NCBI GenBank assembly: GCA_025765595.1
Contig: JAIVFH010000085.1
Location: forward strand, 62,001 to 126,000
Length of the DNA: 64,000 nt
Source: Obelidium mucronatum
Lineage: Eukaryota > Chytridiomycota > Chytridiomycetes > Chytridiales > Chytriomycetaceae
Direction: 5' to 3'
The notes under the pieces were generated by a model. It was not told where the DNA came from. It saw nothing but the letters and a program-made list of their open reading frames with translations, and ran no database searches. The translations under genes and the position numbers were made by a program. Each line of letters starts with the position of its first letter. The stretch's first letter is position 1. This document shows, in pieces, positions 11,929 to 23,082 of the stretch.

Positions 11929-13563
11929 ACTAGAGACATACGCTCAGTCACTTTGCTTCTTCGCAGTGCAGGTTGCAAATCCAAAGAAATTAGGTCTCTG
12001 CTCAAAAGTAGAATTTAAGTGGGGGTTTTCTTTTGATTGCTATAAATATAAAGTGGCTGCCAAAGAAACTCAAACCTTGAGCTGCTTCTGTTATGTAAGG
12101 GAGGTTCCAAGTGCTCCTGCCAATTTATTTTTTTTTTTGGAAAAGGGATCAGAAAATGCCCGCCCCACCACTTGGGACAGGAAAATAAGCATGTCCCAAA
12201 ACATGTGGATATATGGTATCACTACAGCTATAGCTACTGTATTTCAGCGGCAAGCTTTACAGTCACCACCACATTGATTGTTGCGACGGTAGACTTGGAT
12301 GGGGTCATGACTGTCAGAACTGATTCCCCTTCCTGAGAACCAGTGAGACTTGCAACATGCTTTAGGGCTGCATCCAGTTGGCCATTTTGGACTTCATTTG
12401 CAGTGTCATGCTTGTTAATTATTTTTTATTTTTTTTGTCTAGGGATCAAAATGCACCACTTGAGAAAAATGTCAAAAGGGGATGAAAAATGTCCTTTTTT
12501 CCTCCAAGGGGAACCAAAAAACTCAGCCCGGGGTCCGAGCGGCAGGCGCAATTCGGGGTCCGATTAGGGCCCGACTAGGAGTCCGACTAGGAGTCTGAAT
12601 CGGACCCTATTAGGAGCTGGACCGATTAGGAGCCTAATAGGGCGCTATTAGGGGTCCTAGTGGCGCTCCTAATCGCAAATGAGCCAATCGGACCTGTCCT
12701 TATAGCATTTGTTAGCTCTTAATAGGAGTTCTAATAGCCATCTTTTAAAAGGTTTTCAGTAGTTAATGTGCATTTTCTCATTTAATGCTATGTCCTATTT
12801 GGAAGTCCGACTAGGAGAAAGAAACCCCCTTCAAATAAAAGGAAAAAATAGAAATCTCCTACTGGAAACAGGTTAGGAGTACATTAAGGGGCGGCTAGGA
12901 GCGCCAATTGGCCTATTGGCCATTCCGATTCGGCCCCTATTCAGAACTGCTCCTAATAGGGCCCTATTAGGACCCTAGTCGGACTCCGAATCGTTTCCCG
13001 ACTAGGAGGCCAATTCGGGGTCCGAATCGGGAGTGCCGCTTGCTATAGTACGTGAAAAAACTCTACTTGGACTGTTCTCTAAAATCTTGATGATTACTGA
13101 ACAGAAGATGTGAAAGGAGACAGATTGTTCTCATGCCTGCAATGGGTGTTGCTTATATAGCGTTAATCCTCTTCTTAATTTGTGTACTTTTGTAGCCTCC
13201 ATAATTGGGTGAAAATCACTTGGAGGAAACTTTTTCTTTTTTTTAGGTGTGCAAGCTTGACAGGACAGCCAGAAAATTGAATCCTTAAAACATAATCACT
13301 CCAGTCAAAAAAACCCTTCTTGAAGACAGTTGAGTCATTTAGCTTGACTATTATTTGTGTGTCAGTTTTCTGTTAATTGTCAGGGAAGTAGCATCTTGAA
13401 CCAGTCCATTTTCTAAAAATAGAACTATTTAGAAAGTCTTTCTTAACCCTCATATCATTTAAACAAAGAAGGAACACTTTTTCTAAAAATAGAACTACAA
13501 GGAATTGGCCTCCAACCCCCTCAAACTCCCCCTTAACATGACAGGTTGACAAGCAACCTGCAA
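11929..13563 (+). repeat. Hairpin-ended repeat family B, copy 4 with nested hAT-like element
   Basis: Starts ACTAGAGACATACGC and ends with the CAGGTTG/CAACCTG hairpin and CAA. At 1635 bp it is the longest copy because a 531-bp hAT-like element plus its 8-bp duplication is nested at 12516-13062. Nesting dates this family as older than that hAT-like insertion. Confidence 0.7.
12524..13054 (+). mobile_element. hAT-like non-autonomous element (MITE), copy 2
   Basis: A 531-bp element, near-identical over its length to the copy at 7934-8465, with the same CAGCCCGGGG and TATAGTACGTG ends. It is flanked by a perfect 8-bp duplication AAAAAACT (12516-12523 and 13055-13062). Similar size and sequence of the two copies suggest fairly recent mobilisation by a transposase encoded elsewhere. 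Confidence 0.8.
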
Positions 13564-13566
13564 TGT

Positions 13567-14204
13567 AAGAGAGTGAGGCAGGGTGTTTTGGATAAAAGGT
13601 TGCTTTTGCCATGACTCTGTATAGTGAGCTAAACCAAGAGGACATGGACATTACAGGACCAGTGTAAGAATCCTGCAAGTAAATTCCAGTTAAGTTTTGT
13701 GAACTTTTGTCGGTGATGTTGAGTGTCAAATTGATGGCATTGACAACAAATCCGGTAATAGTAATTATCTCACCAAACTTGTCTTGTTTGTCATATGTGG
13801 TAATGCCTAACTTGTAAATGAAATCCTTCAACGTGGTCATTGGTTCTGGGGGGATGCTAGCGTCAAAGTTGTCTTTAAGTTGGTAGCAAGCCCCAAAGAA
13901 ATTCTCCATGGAAACCAAAAGATTTTCAAAATGTTTGCGACGTGCCAAATATTAAATGGCTGATGGCTGCTGTACAAAGCATGGGTCCAGTTTAAACTCC
14001 GAAGAATACACAATAATCCAGATAGGATTTTTTCTTGTAGTGGATCCAGTGGAGTGAGTCCTTGTAAGACTGGGTGTAAAGGTAGTAATCTGAATGCCCC
14101 TTTTATGTCATCTAGAAGTACTACAACATGATCTGGAGGACAGTAGAGCTGGAGCTGACAATGAAAGCATTTGTTGCATGCTTGTAGGAGGTGGACAGAG
14201 CTGC
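13567..14204 (-). pseudogene. Degenerate reverse-transcriptase fragment
   Basis: Minus-strand reading frames here give a DDIKGAFRLLPLHP stretch (like the first RT catalytic block) followed in another frame by a KLGITTYDKQDKFGE...TGFVVNAINLTLNI segment, which resembles the RT connection region of DIRS-like elements (LGF-V-T-I-MT-S pattern). Frames are interrupted and no other domain is recognisable. The left end abuts the hairpin of repeat copy 4; the right end is cut by the Ty3 element at 14205. Confidence 0.45.
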
Positions 14205-14513
14205 TGTGGAGAGTCATTTAGAAAGTGGTCGGAAATGGAGTTTATTACGCATATTCTTAAGTCGTTATTTCAGCATTATTATCATTATTGAAAAAGTTAA
14301 ATAAATTGTCAGTTGTGCACCTCAAGAGCAACCCGCTTACAGCCAGACTTAATCACCAGCACATCGAAAACCGTACAGATCGTTTGTATCTAAATCAAAT
14401 CTTATCGCTGGGATTTATGACTTTTGTGTTGTCCTCATACTCACATTAGTTAAACCGATTGAACCCTCTATAAATCTCGTGGTTTAAGGTGGATTTCAAA
14501 CCTACATTCCACA
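14205..14513 (+). repeat. 5' LTR of the Ty3 element
   Basis: A 309-bp direct repeat of 22758-23078, starting TGTGGAGAGTCA and ending ACATTCCACA. It lacks about 23 bp present in the 3' copy and carries other small differences. A TATAAATC motif lies near 14469. Confidence 0.85.
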
Positions 14514-14514
14514 G

Positions 14515-14524
14515 TGGCACCCAA
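14515..14524 (+). promoter_or_regulatory. Putative primer-binding site
   Basis: TGGCACCC, one base after the 5' LTR, has the TGG start expected for annealing to a tRNA 3' CCA end. The tRNA was not identified. Confidence 0.5.
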
Positions 14525-14642
14525 TTATTGGAGATCGATATTGGTGTGATCTATTTCTCTTTAATTCCATCTATCTTCTATTTGGAGGGTGGTGAAATTG
14601 TCAGTCAAAATCTACAACAAAAACAACAACAACAACTACGAC

Positions 14643-15894
14643 ATGCAACAACAACTTCAGACATTCACCCAGCAGTTCAACGGCGAGCACCTCAACTCCT
14701 TCTTGGAGGCCTGTCGCCTTTACTTTGGCAACAATGGGTTCGCTGAAGATTCAAAGAAAATTGAGTTCATTACTTCAAAATTCACCCACGGCGTTCGACA
14801 GCAATACGACCTTTGGATCAGCGAGAGAGTGACACTTCAGCGTCAGGAGCATGCGAAGAAGACTGCTACCCCCACCGGCTCATCCGCTGGTGGGAAGGCT
14901 GCAACAACTCAAACCCCGACTGTTGACGAGTTTCTTGAAGACTTCTTGGATGACAGCTTCGTGTATGTCCAGCACAGTTACGACTTACTTGTTCGTTGGC
15001 TTCATCACCGCTTCGATGACCTGGACGTTATTATCACAACGCAGCACTTGAAGACTTTAGCAGAGAACAAAAAGCAAACTGGCTACACTCAAATCTCGGA
15101 GTATGCAGCGGCATATGAAGCTCTGGTCAGTCGGATGACCGCTGCTAATAAGCCAGATCCGCAAAATATGATTTCAATATTCCTGTCCGGTTGCAACGCA
15201 GTCCATGCTCGCGAACTAGTCCGAAATTCCACAGTCGGCGGGAAGCGAAACACAGACTGGGCAAATTTTCGAACACTGATCCATCAGGAAAACGAAGTAG
15301 ATCGGGAGCTCATTCACATTGACGCGGGGAAAGAGGGACGTGAATACACTAACCCGTTCTTGAATCCGAATCAACCACTGCCGCAATCAAAGCTCGATTC
15401 TGTGGAAGAGTTGACACGTCAACTCGAAGCGCTGAAGCTTTTTGTTCGTGCTGGCGGAAGTGTGGACGGGTGCTTCAGTTTCACAAAAGGCCAAAGACCT
15501 TTTCCTGTCCATCTCGCAAAGTCAGCCTGCTACAGCTCCTCAAGCGGCTGTCGCTCCTGCCTCAAGCGCCGCTCCATTCGCTCCGGTTCCAGTTATGGCT
15601 CAGACACCAGTTCCACACCCTAGGGTTTGCATCGTGTGTGACCTCTCTCGGGAGAAACAACGGGAGCTAAAAGTGGAGGAACATGATACCCAATATGACT
15701 GCCCGTACCTGAAGGAGTTCATCGCTAAAGGTTATCCGATCAAGCGTGGAATGGTCCAAACGTCGCAAGGAGAACGACTCCATCTGGTTCAACTGGACGG
15801 GTCCAAATTCCCTTTCATGGTTGGGAAGGGCGGAATTCGCAAGTTCCTTATGGACAAGAATGCGGAGGCCATGAAAGCGGGCCAACTACTATGA
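14643..15894 (+). CDS. Gag-like protein of the Ty3 element (two overlapping frames)
   Basis: The first frame runs from ATG 14643 to 15623 and is helical and Gln/Asn-rich at its N terminus. A second frame, open from about 15442 to 15894, overlaps it and carries a Cys/His cluster beginning CIVC with later H and C residues, like a variant zinc knuckle. The about 180-bp overlap means the intact protein needs a frameshift near 15450-15600; mutation or programmed shifting cannot be told apart here. The stop codon of the second frame overlaps the ATG of the next ORF as ATGA at 15891-15894. Confidence 0.6.
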
Positions 15895-17237
15895 TGCTCA
15901 ATGGAACCGAAACAATGGTATCTGAAATTCCCCACGATCTCCCGTTTCTCCCTGTTGTTTACCCGGAAAGAGAAGAGCTTTACCTCAAAGTATCGGAAGG
16001 GAGCTTTGTTTTGAGTGCCGAGGTGCTGAAGACAATTGGGGGTTGCGAGATCCCTGACGAAGAAGCCGAAGCTGCCTTGGATGTGCTAATGGAACTTACC
16101 GGGAGTGACGGAGGAGATGTGTTCACCTGTGCGCAAGTCATTGAAGAGGTTATGTTTGCAAGATCTGAAGCAGAATTGTTGGCGGCCAAACGAGGTCGGG
16201 ATGAAGATGACGCACCTATCCCTGGAATTCCCATTGAAAAACTTCGAAGAATTCAGGCTGCTAGAAGTCGTGCCCCTGTCTCAACTACGTTTGAAGCCGC
16301 ACCCGTTCCACCTCAGCCGGTCCCAGATGTTCCTAAGTCTCCGAAGCCACAGTTTCTTCCAAAAGAAGTCCAGACACCTCAACCGGCTCCGGCTTCTTCC
16401 GCCTCCAGTCCAGTTTCAAAAAGACCGTCGTCTCCAGCTCCGAAGCAACTTCCATTCCCACTCGAGAAAGTCCTACCTAAAAAGCCAGTACCTAAGTACA
16501 AGTATGGCATGAAAGGGCCTCTTGTGGGAATTGATCAGGACGAAGTGGTTCTTAAGGCTTTCAATAAGCCGTTTTTGGGTTTTGACAACTTTTATGAATT
16601 TCTGGTAGCATCACCTCCAGCGGCAACACATCTTCACAATTGTCTTCGAACCCATCGCGTCTACCCGAAGATCGAAGAAGTGGTCCCTGTTCCTATGACC
16701 GTCGATAATGCCCAAGCGGATGTTCAGCTCCTACAAAGTGTTCTTCTTCAAAATGGCCTTGATGAGTCCACTCCACAGAGTGTTCAGAATCTACTTCGGT
16801 CCAACGCAATGAAGCTAGCAGAGTGGGAAGGCGGAATGGACAATCTGGAGCGGATTTCGGGGAGTCTGTACAAGTTGACTACCATTCCTCAGTTCGGAAC
16901 CACTCTTGGATACGAATCACTTGAAGAATATCAGCTGAAAGCAGCGTCGGACTTTAAGGCTCGCGTGTTTAGTATGGAATCTGCTCCACCACCGTCGTTT
17001 TCCGCTACCACTCAGTATTCTACCTACGCGTCACAATCGGTCTTGATGGATAAAGGGTCGGAATTGAACGCGTGCAGCTTTGACCTCGCTTGCGATGCAT
17101 CTGCGGAAGGTGCCTACGACTTGTCTGCACTGCTTTGGATGACAAACGCTGGTGGTGGAAGAAATCAGTTATATGGCTTGATTCGTGATGCCCGTGTTGG
17201 TCTTGAAGGAAAGCTTGAAGCTAAGCAGAAAGTCTGA
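15891..17237 (+). CDS. Second ORF of the Ty3 element, function unknown
   Basis: A 448-aa ORF starting with ATGATG, its ATG overlapping the preceding stop. It has an acidic N terminus, a long Pro/Ser/Ala-rich linker (roughly residues 120-205) and a conserved-looking C-terminal half. By position it should include the protease, but I see no D-T/S-G motif, so its role is open. A further short open stretch at 17237-17445 (WDSRGNMW...) may belong to it through a frameshift. Confidence 0.5.
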   Translation: MMLNGTETMVSEIPHDLPFLPVVYPEREELYLKVSEGSFVLSAEVLKTIGGCEIPDEEAEAALDVLMELTGSDGGDVFTCAQVIEEVMFARSEAELLAAKRGRDEDDAPIPGIPIEKLRRIQAARSRAPVSTTFEAAPVPPQPVPDVPKSPKPQFLPKEVQTPQPAPASSASSPVSKRPSSPAPKQLPFPLEKVLPKKPVPKYKYGMKGPLVGIDQDEVVLKAFNKPFLGFDNFYEFLVASPPAATHLHNCLRTHRVYPKIEEVVPVPMTVDNAQADVQLLQSVLLQNGLDESTPQSVQNLLRSNAMKLAEWEGGMDNLERISGSLYKLTTIPQFGTTLGYESLEEYQLKAASDFKARVFSMESAPPPSFSATTQYSTYASQSVLMDKGSELNACSFDLACDASAEGAYDLSALLWMTNAGGGRNQLYGLIRDARVGLEGKLEAKQKV

Positions 17238-17685
17238 ATCTGTCCTCGTGGTGAAAAGACACCGTTTGCTCTTCTTTTCGGAATGCCATACACGTGCCAC
17301 TTCGACTTGGGATTCTAGAGGCAACATGTGGACCAAACTCACCTCGCAAAACGGAAAGCTCAGTGTGGATCCAGTATCAAACCGTCAGTTATTCCAGTAC
17401 AAGAAACATTGTCGAGCCGCAGAAGAAGCCGAACGCGGAAAGTGACGATTTAATGATTCTGCTGTGGGCTGGTGGTTTGTGAGGGAGTTTGTTGTAGTCG
17501 TTCAGCTATTTTAGACGTTAGAGGCAGCTCATATTTAACTTTAATTTAACTTTTCAAATTTATAATTTATTTTGTTGGTCAAGGAAAAATAAAGGTTTGA
17601 CAATTCTGCCCAAAAACAACGAACGATCAACAACGAAAACATACAGTCCTATTCTGGATCAAACAGCAACTTAAACCTACCAACC

Positions 17686-20600
17686 ATGTCCCTAAACTAC
17701 AGCGATCAGATCGCCCCAACCACGTCGTGGACTTGGAATCTCAACGTCGACGTCAGTAACGTCACGTTCTGGTCCTGGAATCAAAACTCCACTCGCAACG
17801 CCTTTGCTAAAATGTCAGACGCTTCAAAGGCGGCTTTTGCCGCTGCCGATGTCGTGTTCCTTCAAGAAACCCGGTTCGGTCGCAAATCATTTGCCGACAT
17901 TTGAACACCCCAACATTTTTGATTATGCCGTCTACCAAACCCATGACTTCTATACGTCGGAATTTCCCCATGAGCAGCACCAGCGCGGTCTTGGATCAAA
18001 TGGAGTTGCCATCTTGGTTCGCCAATCTCTTTTTCAACAAACACCAACTGGCCTCTTTGAATCCTTCCCTGGTTGGGACATCGCCGACATGGAAGGTCGA
18101 TACATCGAATTACACTTTGGAGAACTCGTGCTAATTTCGGCATATTTCCTCAATGCCAGTCGCAACAATGACCATCGTCTCAACTACAAATATGCTTTCC
18201 AAACGGCTTTCGAAACGCGTGTCACACAACTACAGAAAGATGGATTCTCTGTGGTAGTTGGGGCAGACTTCAACGTTGCTGGGACTCATCTGGACATTCA
18301 CTGCGACGTTGTTCCCATGATTAGCTCTGGATTCCGTCCGCCTGAGCGCGACTGGTTCAACAACCTTTCGCATCTCTTTATCGACTCTTTTCGTTACTGT
18401 AACCCGTTTCGAGCGGGAGATTATACTACATGGTTTTACCACAATCGTCGGGGCAATATGGGAATGCGCTATGATGGCATCTTCAGTTCCTTCAACATTG
18501 TACCACGTACTTCTCAACACGACCATTCCATTGATGGCTCCGATCACATCCCAGTGGTTTCGACTTTTGACTTGTCCGAGTTCACTTCTGATCTTATCGC
18601 ACCAGGTTTCCCAGGCGCAACTCTGGACTTAGAGTGTTTCTACATCGCACCTGGCGAGGAAACGTGTTTTGATCATCCGGGATACGAATTGGAAACTGAA
18701 GATGAGTACGAAGAGACGCAAGTCAGATTGCAACGGGCATCGAATGTCTTTGTGGAGTACATTGAGTCATTATCTGAGGAAGACGATGCTGAAGCTGCTG
18801 AAAGTCCTGCAGCTGAGATTGGGGAATTTGGCGTCATCGCCCTAGCAACACCCTCGGTTTCAGCGGACCTTTGTGTCCCAGAGAGAGCGGGTTCTCTCTG
18901 TGCAGGCGCCCCTCCTCAGGCGAGTACTTCGTCATTTATTTGTGATAGTCAGGACACTCACCTCAAACAACCGCAAGATCATTCTGCTACGCTGGAATTT
19001 CTAAATACGCGGGAGTTATATACTATTGAGGAAGAATTGGAATGCTATGAAAGCCCTGCGGTTGGAGTCGGGGAATTTGACGCTTGCGTCCCAGTAACAC
19101 CCTCGGCTCCAGCGGACCCTTGTGTCCCAGAGAAACCTCTCTGTGCAGGCAGCAAAACTCAGGCGAGTGCTCCGTTCACTTCACCTGAATCCACAGATAC
19201 TCACCAATCTTCTGAGGGTTTTACAGAGTTCTTCCAGTCTCAGGCTGATGCCACATATACACACAATGTGCAGGTCTACCCTGTGGAACGGTTTTACAAT
19301 TCCCAGTCAAAACACATGAACATCAACTCCAAACTGGGTTTGAGTTCTAGCGAGAAGGTTATTGGTATTGCGAAGCTTGAGACTGACCAGGTTCATTTGG
19401 ACGCATTGAAGGCGGGGGTCCATGAAATTGTCGAGGTTTTGGAGCGCTACATAAAAGGGGAAGGGATTTCAGCTTATGAGACAGCGGTGTTGGACTGTGC
19501 ATATTTGAACTATTCGGCAGAAGCAGAAGATACAGAGCTGATGGACACTGTTGACGCTGACGCCGGATTCACGGCTCATTGTTTCACTAAAGCCAAAACC
19601 GTGGACAAGAAAATCCGTCCAGTTAGTACTAGACTTCCAGACTCAGTACAACCTGAGCGATGGCGGACCGAGTTGGAGAATCTGTCTCCGCCGCCTCCTC
19701 TTTTCCCTCCAGACCAACGACGATTGACAGAAGAGCGTCTTGACGGTCTCTTTAAATACACACGGGATAATTTCCCCGGACTCATTAGTGAGCCTGAGAT
19801 TGAATACTGCAAAGAACGGATCCGACCGTACAACCGGGCCTTTTCATTTGATCTTAAGGAACGTGGGAAGCTGAAAGAGGGACTTTTTGAACCCATTCGT
19901 ATAAACACTGTTCCACATACCCCTTGGCAAACACGCGATTGTCCGGTCCCTCAGGCTCATTATCAAAAATTGTTGGAATTCTTACGTGAAAAGTTAGAGA
20001 AAGGAATTATGGAGCCGAGTATTGGAGATTACTTGACGCCATGGTTTGTGGTCGCAAAGAAAGATGGAGGGATCAGATTTATCCAAGACTTACAGCTCCT
20101 GAATAAGGTTACCATTCGGGACTCCAATTGCCCACCAAATATGGATGCTTCTACGGCACGAGCCGCTGGATACAAGGTCTACACCGGAATGGATTGTATT
20201 AGCTTCTTTGACCAATTTATTCTGGACGCACAAGATCGCCACTCAACTGCTATTCGAACTCCACTGGGACTGATGCAAATTACAGGATTACCGCAGGGCT
20301 GGTGCAATTCTCCTGCAAATACGCAACGTGTGTCTGGAATGATATTCCAAAAGGAAGGTGAAGCAGAAGTGTTTGTTGACAATTTGCTGGCATTTTCGGG
20401 AAAACCGGCAGACACTTCACTTTCTGATACACACCCGCTGGTTCGGAAATTTATAATTGAGCACATGGATGTGGTCGAAACTGTTTTACGAAAATTAATT
20501 ACAACTGGACTCACTGTTCACGGAACGAAGAATCAATTCTTTGTCCCAAAAATTCTATCTCTTGGAGTTATTCTATCAGAAGCCGGTCGCGAACCAAATC

Positions 20601-20812
20601 CAAAGAAAATTGACGCAATCGACAAGTGGCATGCACCAAGAAATTTGAAAGAACTCCGCTCTTTTGTTCAAACTGTGGCAACTTGGAGGTCTTGGATAGA
20701 AGCATTTTCAGTCCGTGCGTTTCCTTTGTTCTACTTGTATCGAAAGGGACAACCATGGGAATGGAAAGACCTGCAGCAGACAGCCTTCTTGGATTTGAAG
20801 CAAGCGTTATAG
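17686..20812 (+). CDS. Pol of the Ty3 element: EEP endonuclease plus reverse transcriptase
   Basis: The N-terminal part (17686-about 18590) has the block order of an APE/EEP nuclease: WSWNQNS, VVFLQETRFG (catalytic Glu), NGVAILVR, VVVGADFNV (D-x-N), MRYDGIFSS and DGSDHIPVVSTF (the SDH block). An acidic, repetitive spacer follows, then a Gypsy-type RT at about 19700-20600 (VVAKKDGGIRFIQDL, YTGMDCISFFDQF, TGLPQGWCNSPA, VFVDNLLAFSG). The usual YxDD is FVDN, with Asn in place of the second Asp. The EEP part changes frame near 17890, and the frame ends in TAG at 20810-20812 just before RNase H. Confidence 0.75.
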
Positions 20813-22319
20813 GCGCATCCGATTCGTCGAAACCTAGACGTCTCTGATTTGCTGAACAGGCCACCAATTCTATCTGTTGATGCTTGCAAGGTCGGTGAAG
20901 GTGGTTCCCTGTGTCAAAGGGATGAGAATGGGAAACAATTCCTCATATTAATGATGTCTGGGCTATTCAACGCTGCTGAACGTCTTTATTCTCAAATTAA
21001 AATGGAACTGTGCAGTTTAGTCTGCTGCCTCAGGCGTATCTATTATATGGTCAACGGAGTCCCAAAGCTGATTGTTGAAATTGACGCAAGTGGGTTGAAG
21101 GGGATGATGAACAATCCATCAGTTGCAGATAGAACTATGCTTCGTTGGATCATTTACGCCGGAACCTTCCCTATTGAGTTTGTCGTTGTTCCTGGGAAGC
21201 GTAACGTAGTCCCCAATGGGACCTCTCGCATGTACAGTTCACCCCCTCCTGAAGCGGACGCATCAAATGACTCAGAAGACGTCGAAAATGCTATTGAATC
21301 CATGTTGGACCTTTTCCAAGAAGTGGAGAGTTTTAGTTCAAATATCTTTCTTGCAGACGCTGCAGAGTTCTCTGGGAACAAGGAGCTTCGTGATGTCTGT
21401 CAGTGGTTGGAATTCCAGACCTATCAAGATGGATTAAAGCAACAACAGCGGGAGCGAATTCGAGCATCAGCAGTGAAGTTCTTCATTCTCAACGGATTTC
21501 TCTTTCGACGCGGGGAACATGCTGGAGACTACCTGAGACGAGTTGTTGGGAACATTGAACAGCAATCGCGGATAATAAAAGAAGCACATGAGGGCTTCGG
21601 GGGTGGTCACTATTCTGCAAACCCGACATATCTGAAGTTGAGGGCGAAGTACTACTGGAAAGGAATGCAAAAGGATGTACGCGAATTCTGCGAAAAGTGT
21701 CTCCAATGTTTGTATCATTCCGAGAAACGTGTTTACAAACCTGCAAGACCCTCAAAATCGCCTTTCTCTATCTGCATGGTCTGGTCTGGGGATGCCATAG
21801 TTATGCCTTATGGGAAACATGGAAAGCGCTATTTGTTCCATCTGGAAGAGGCTCTGTCTTTGTGGCCTGAGGCGACCTCGTTAAAATTCAAGAAGCTAAT
21901 GCTGTTCTGGTCGATAATGCCGAATTCACATCTGAAGAGGCTAGGGACGTTAGCCTGAAACTTGGATTCCAGATTCACGCTATCGCGCCTCATAATCACA
22001 AGGCTCTGGCAGTTGAGCGTGGGCATGCTCCATTGGTCAAGTCTATTGCAAAATTGTGTCTCACCGAACCAAAAGAGTGGCCTGAGCATGTCACGTCAAG
22101 TCTTTTTGCTAAACGTATCAGTTTGGACAAGAGCCCATGTTCTCCATTGACTTTGCCGCAGAATCCTATTTCTCGCAGTTATGGAAAGACGGAATGTCGA
22201 CGGAGGAACTGCTGCTGAGTCGTATGCTACAACTTGAGAACAAGGAATACATTGTAGCCTCATCACGCGAAAGAGTGGATATTTCGAGATACAAGTCTAG
22301 TTTGGAATACAATCTTTGA
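20813..22319 (+). pseudogene. RNase H and integrase of the Ty3 element (frameshifted)
   Basis: Continues in the same frame as RT after the single TAG. It shows an RNase H-like domain (SVDACKVGEGGS, with Asp), an HHCC zinc finger (GGHYS...YYWKGM...CEKCLQC, about 21600-21710) and an integrase core. The core is interrupted near 21890 and resumes in another frame with VLVDNAEF and AVERGH, giving the expected D-D-E pattern only across the shift. Further shifts follow to about 22319. Confidence 0.65.
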
Positions 22320-22757
22320 CACAAAGGATCCTTGCGCCTGGAACCATTAAAAGTGAATGACTGGGTTTTAGTTTACAACTCGAATCTTGATCGTCAGTGG
22401 GGCTGAAAGCTTGAGAAAACATTCATGGGACCTTTTGTCATTTATGATGTTCTGGATGGAAGCTACTTGCTACGGGAGCTTGATGGAACAACTTTTTTAA
22501 AAGACCATTCAGCGGGGACCGTCTAGTCCTTTTCCCGGTTCCGTTGCAATCAGATTTTGTTGATGAAATGGCACATTTGTCCAAATCCCCTGATCCCACT
22601 TTGCAAGCCATTCTCTCTTCTACAACTATTGAGCTGTTGGATTATTTGCCTTTCAAGAATTCTGCTGATGTTCCTCCAGAAATCTATGAAGTTGGAATGC
22701 TACAGATGTGGGAACGTCAAGGGACAACGTTCTGCGCTGCGCTGAGCGATTGAAAAC

Positions 22758-23078
22758 TGTGGAGAGTCATTTAGAAAGTGGTCGGAAATGGAGTTTATTA
22801 CGCATATTCTTAAGTGGTTATTTCAGCATTTATTATCATTATTGAAAAAGTTAAATAAATTGTCAGTTGTGCACCTCAAGAGCAACGCGCTTACAGCCAG
22901 ACTTAATCACCAGCACATCGAAAACCGTACAGATCGTTCGTATCTAAATCAAATCTTATCGCTGGGATTTAAGCTCTTATCTGTGATCACGCCTGACTTT
23001 TGTGTTGTCCTCATACTCACATTAGTTTAACCGAATAAATCTTGTGGTTTTAGGTGGATTTCAAACCTACATTCCACA
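22758..23078 (+). repeat. 3' LTR of the Ty3 element
   Basis: A 321-bp repeat of 14205-14513 with the same TG...CA ends, immediately followed by the CTGC target duplication. Confidence 0.85.
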
Positions 23079-23082
23079 CTGC

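Larger units (their letters stand above)
3747..14204. other. Gene-poor transposon graveyard
   Basis: More than 10 kb with no convincing host gene. It consists of interspersed repeats (listed separately) separated by AT-rich DNA. Short open stretches at 6790-7098, 9089-9271, 10724-10911 and 11011-11238 have reasonable amino-acid composition but match no family I recognise; a 30-bp intron-like segment with a TACTAAC branch-point motif lies at about 9400-9429. They may be remnants of one interrupted gene or of an autonomous element. Confidence 0.6.
14205..23078 (+). mobile_element. Ty3/Gypsy-type LTR retrotransposon with an endonuclease domain
   Basis: An 8.9-kb element bounded by two similar TG...CA LTRs (14205-14513 and 22758-23078) and by a 4-bp target duplication CTGC (14201-14204 and 23079-23082). 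Internal order: gag-like ORF, second ORF, EEP endonuclease, reverse transcriptase, RNase H, HHCC zinc finger and integrase. RNase H before integrase with a Gypsy-type RT places it in Ty3/Gypsy. The LTRs differ by several small indels, and pol has frameshifts (about 17890 and 21890) and a stop (20810), so this copy is old and probably inactive. An aspartic-protease DTG/DSG motif was not found. Confidence 0.85.
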
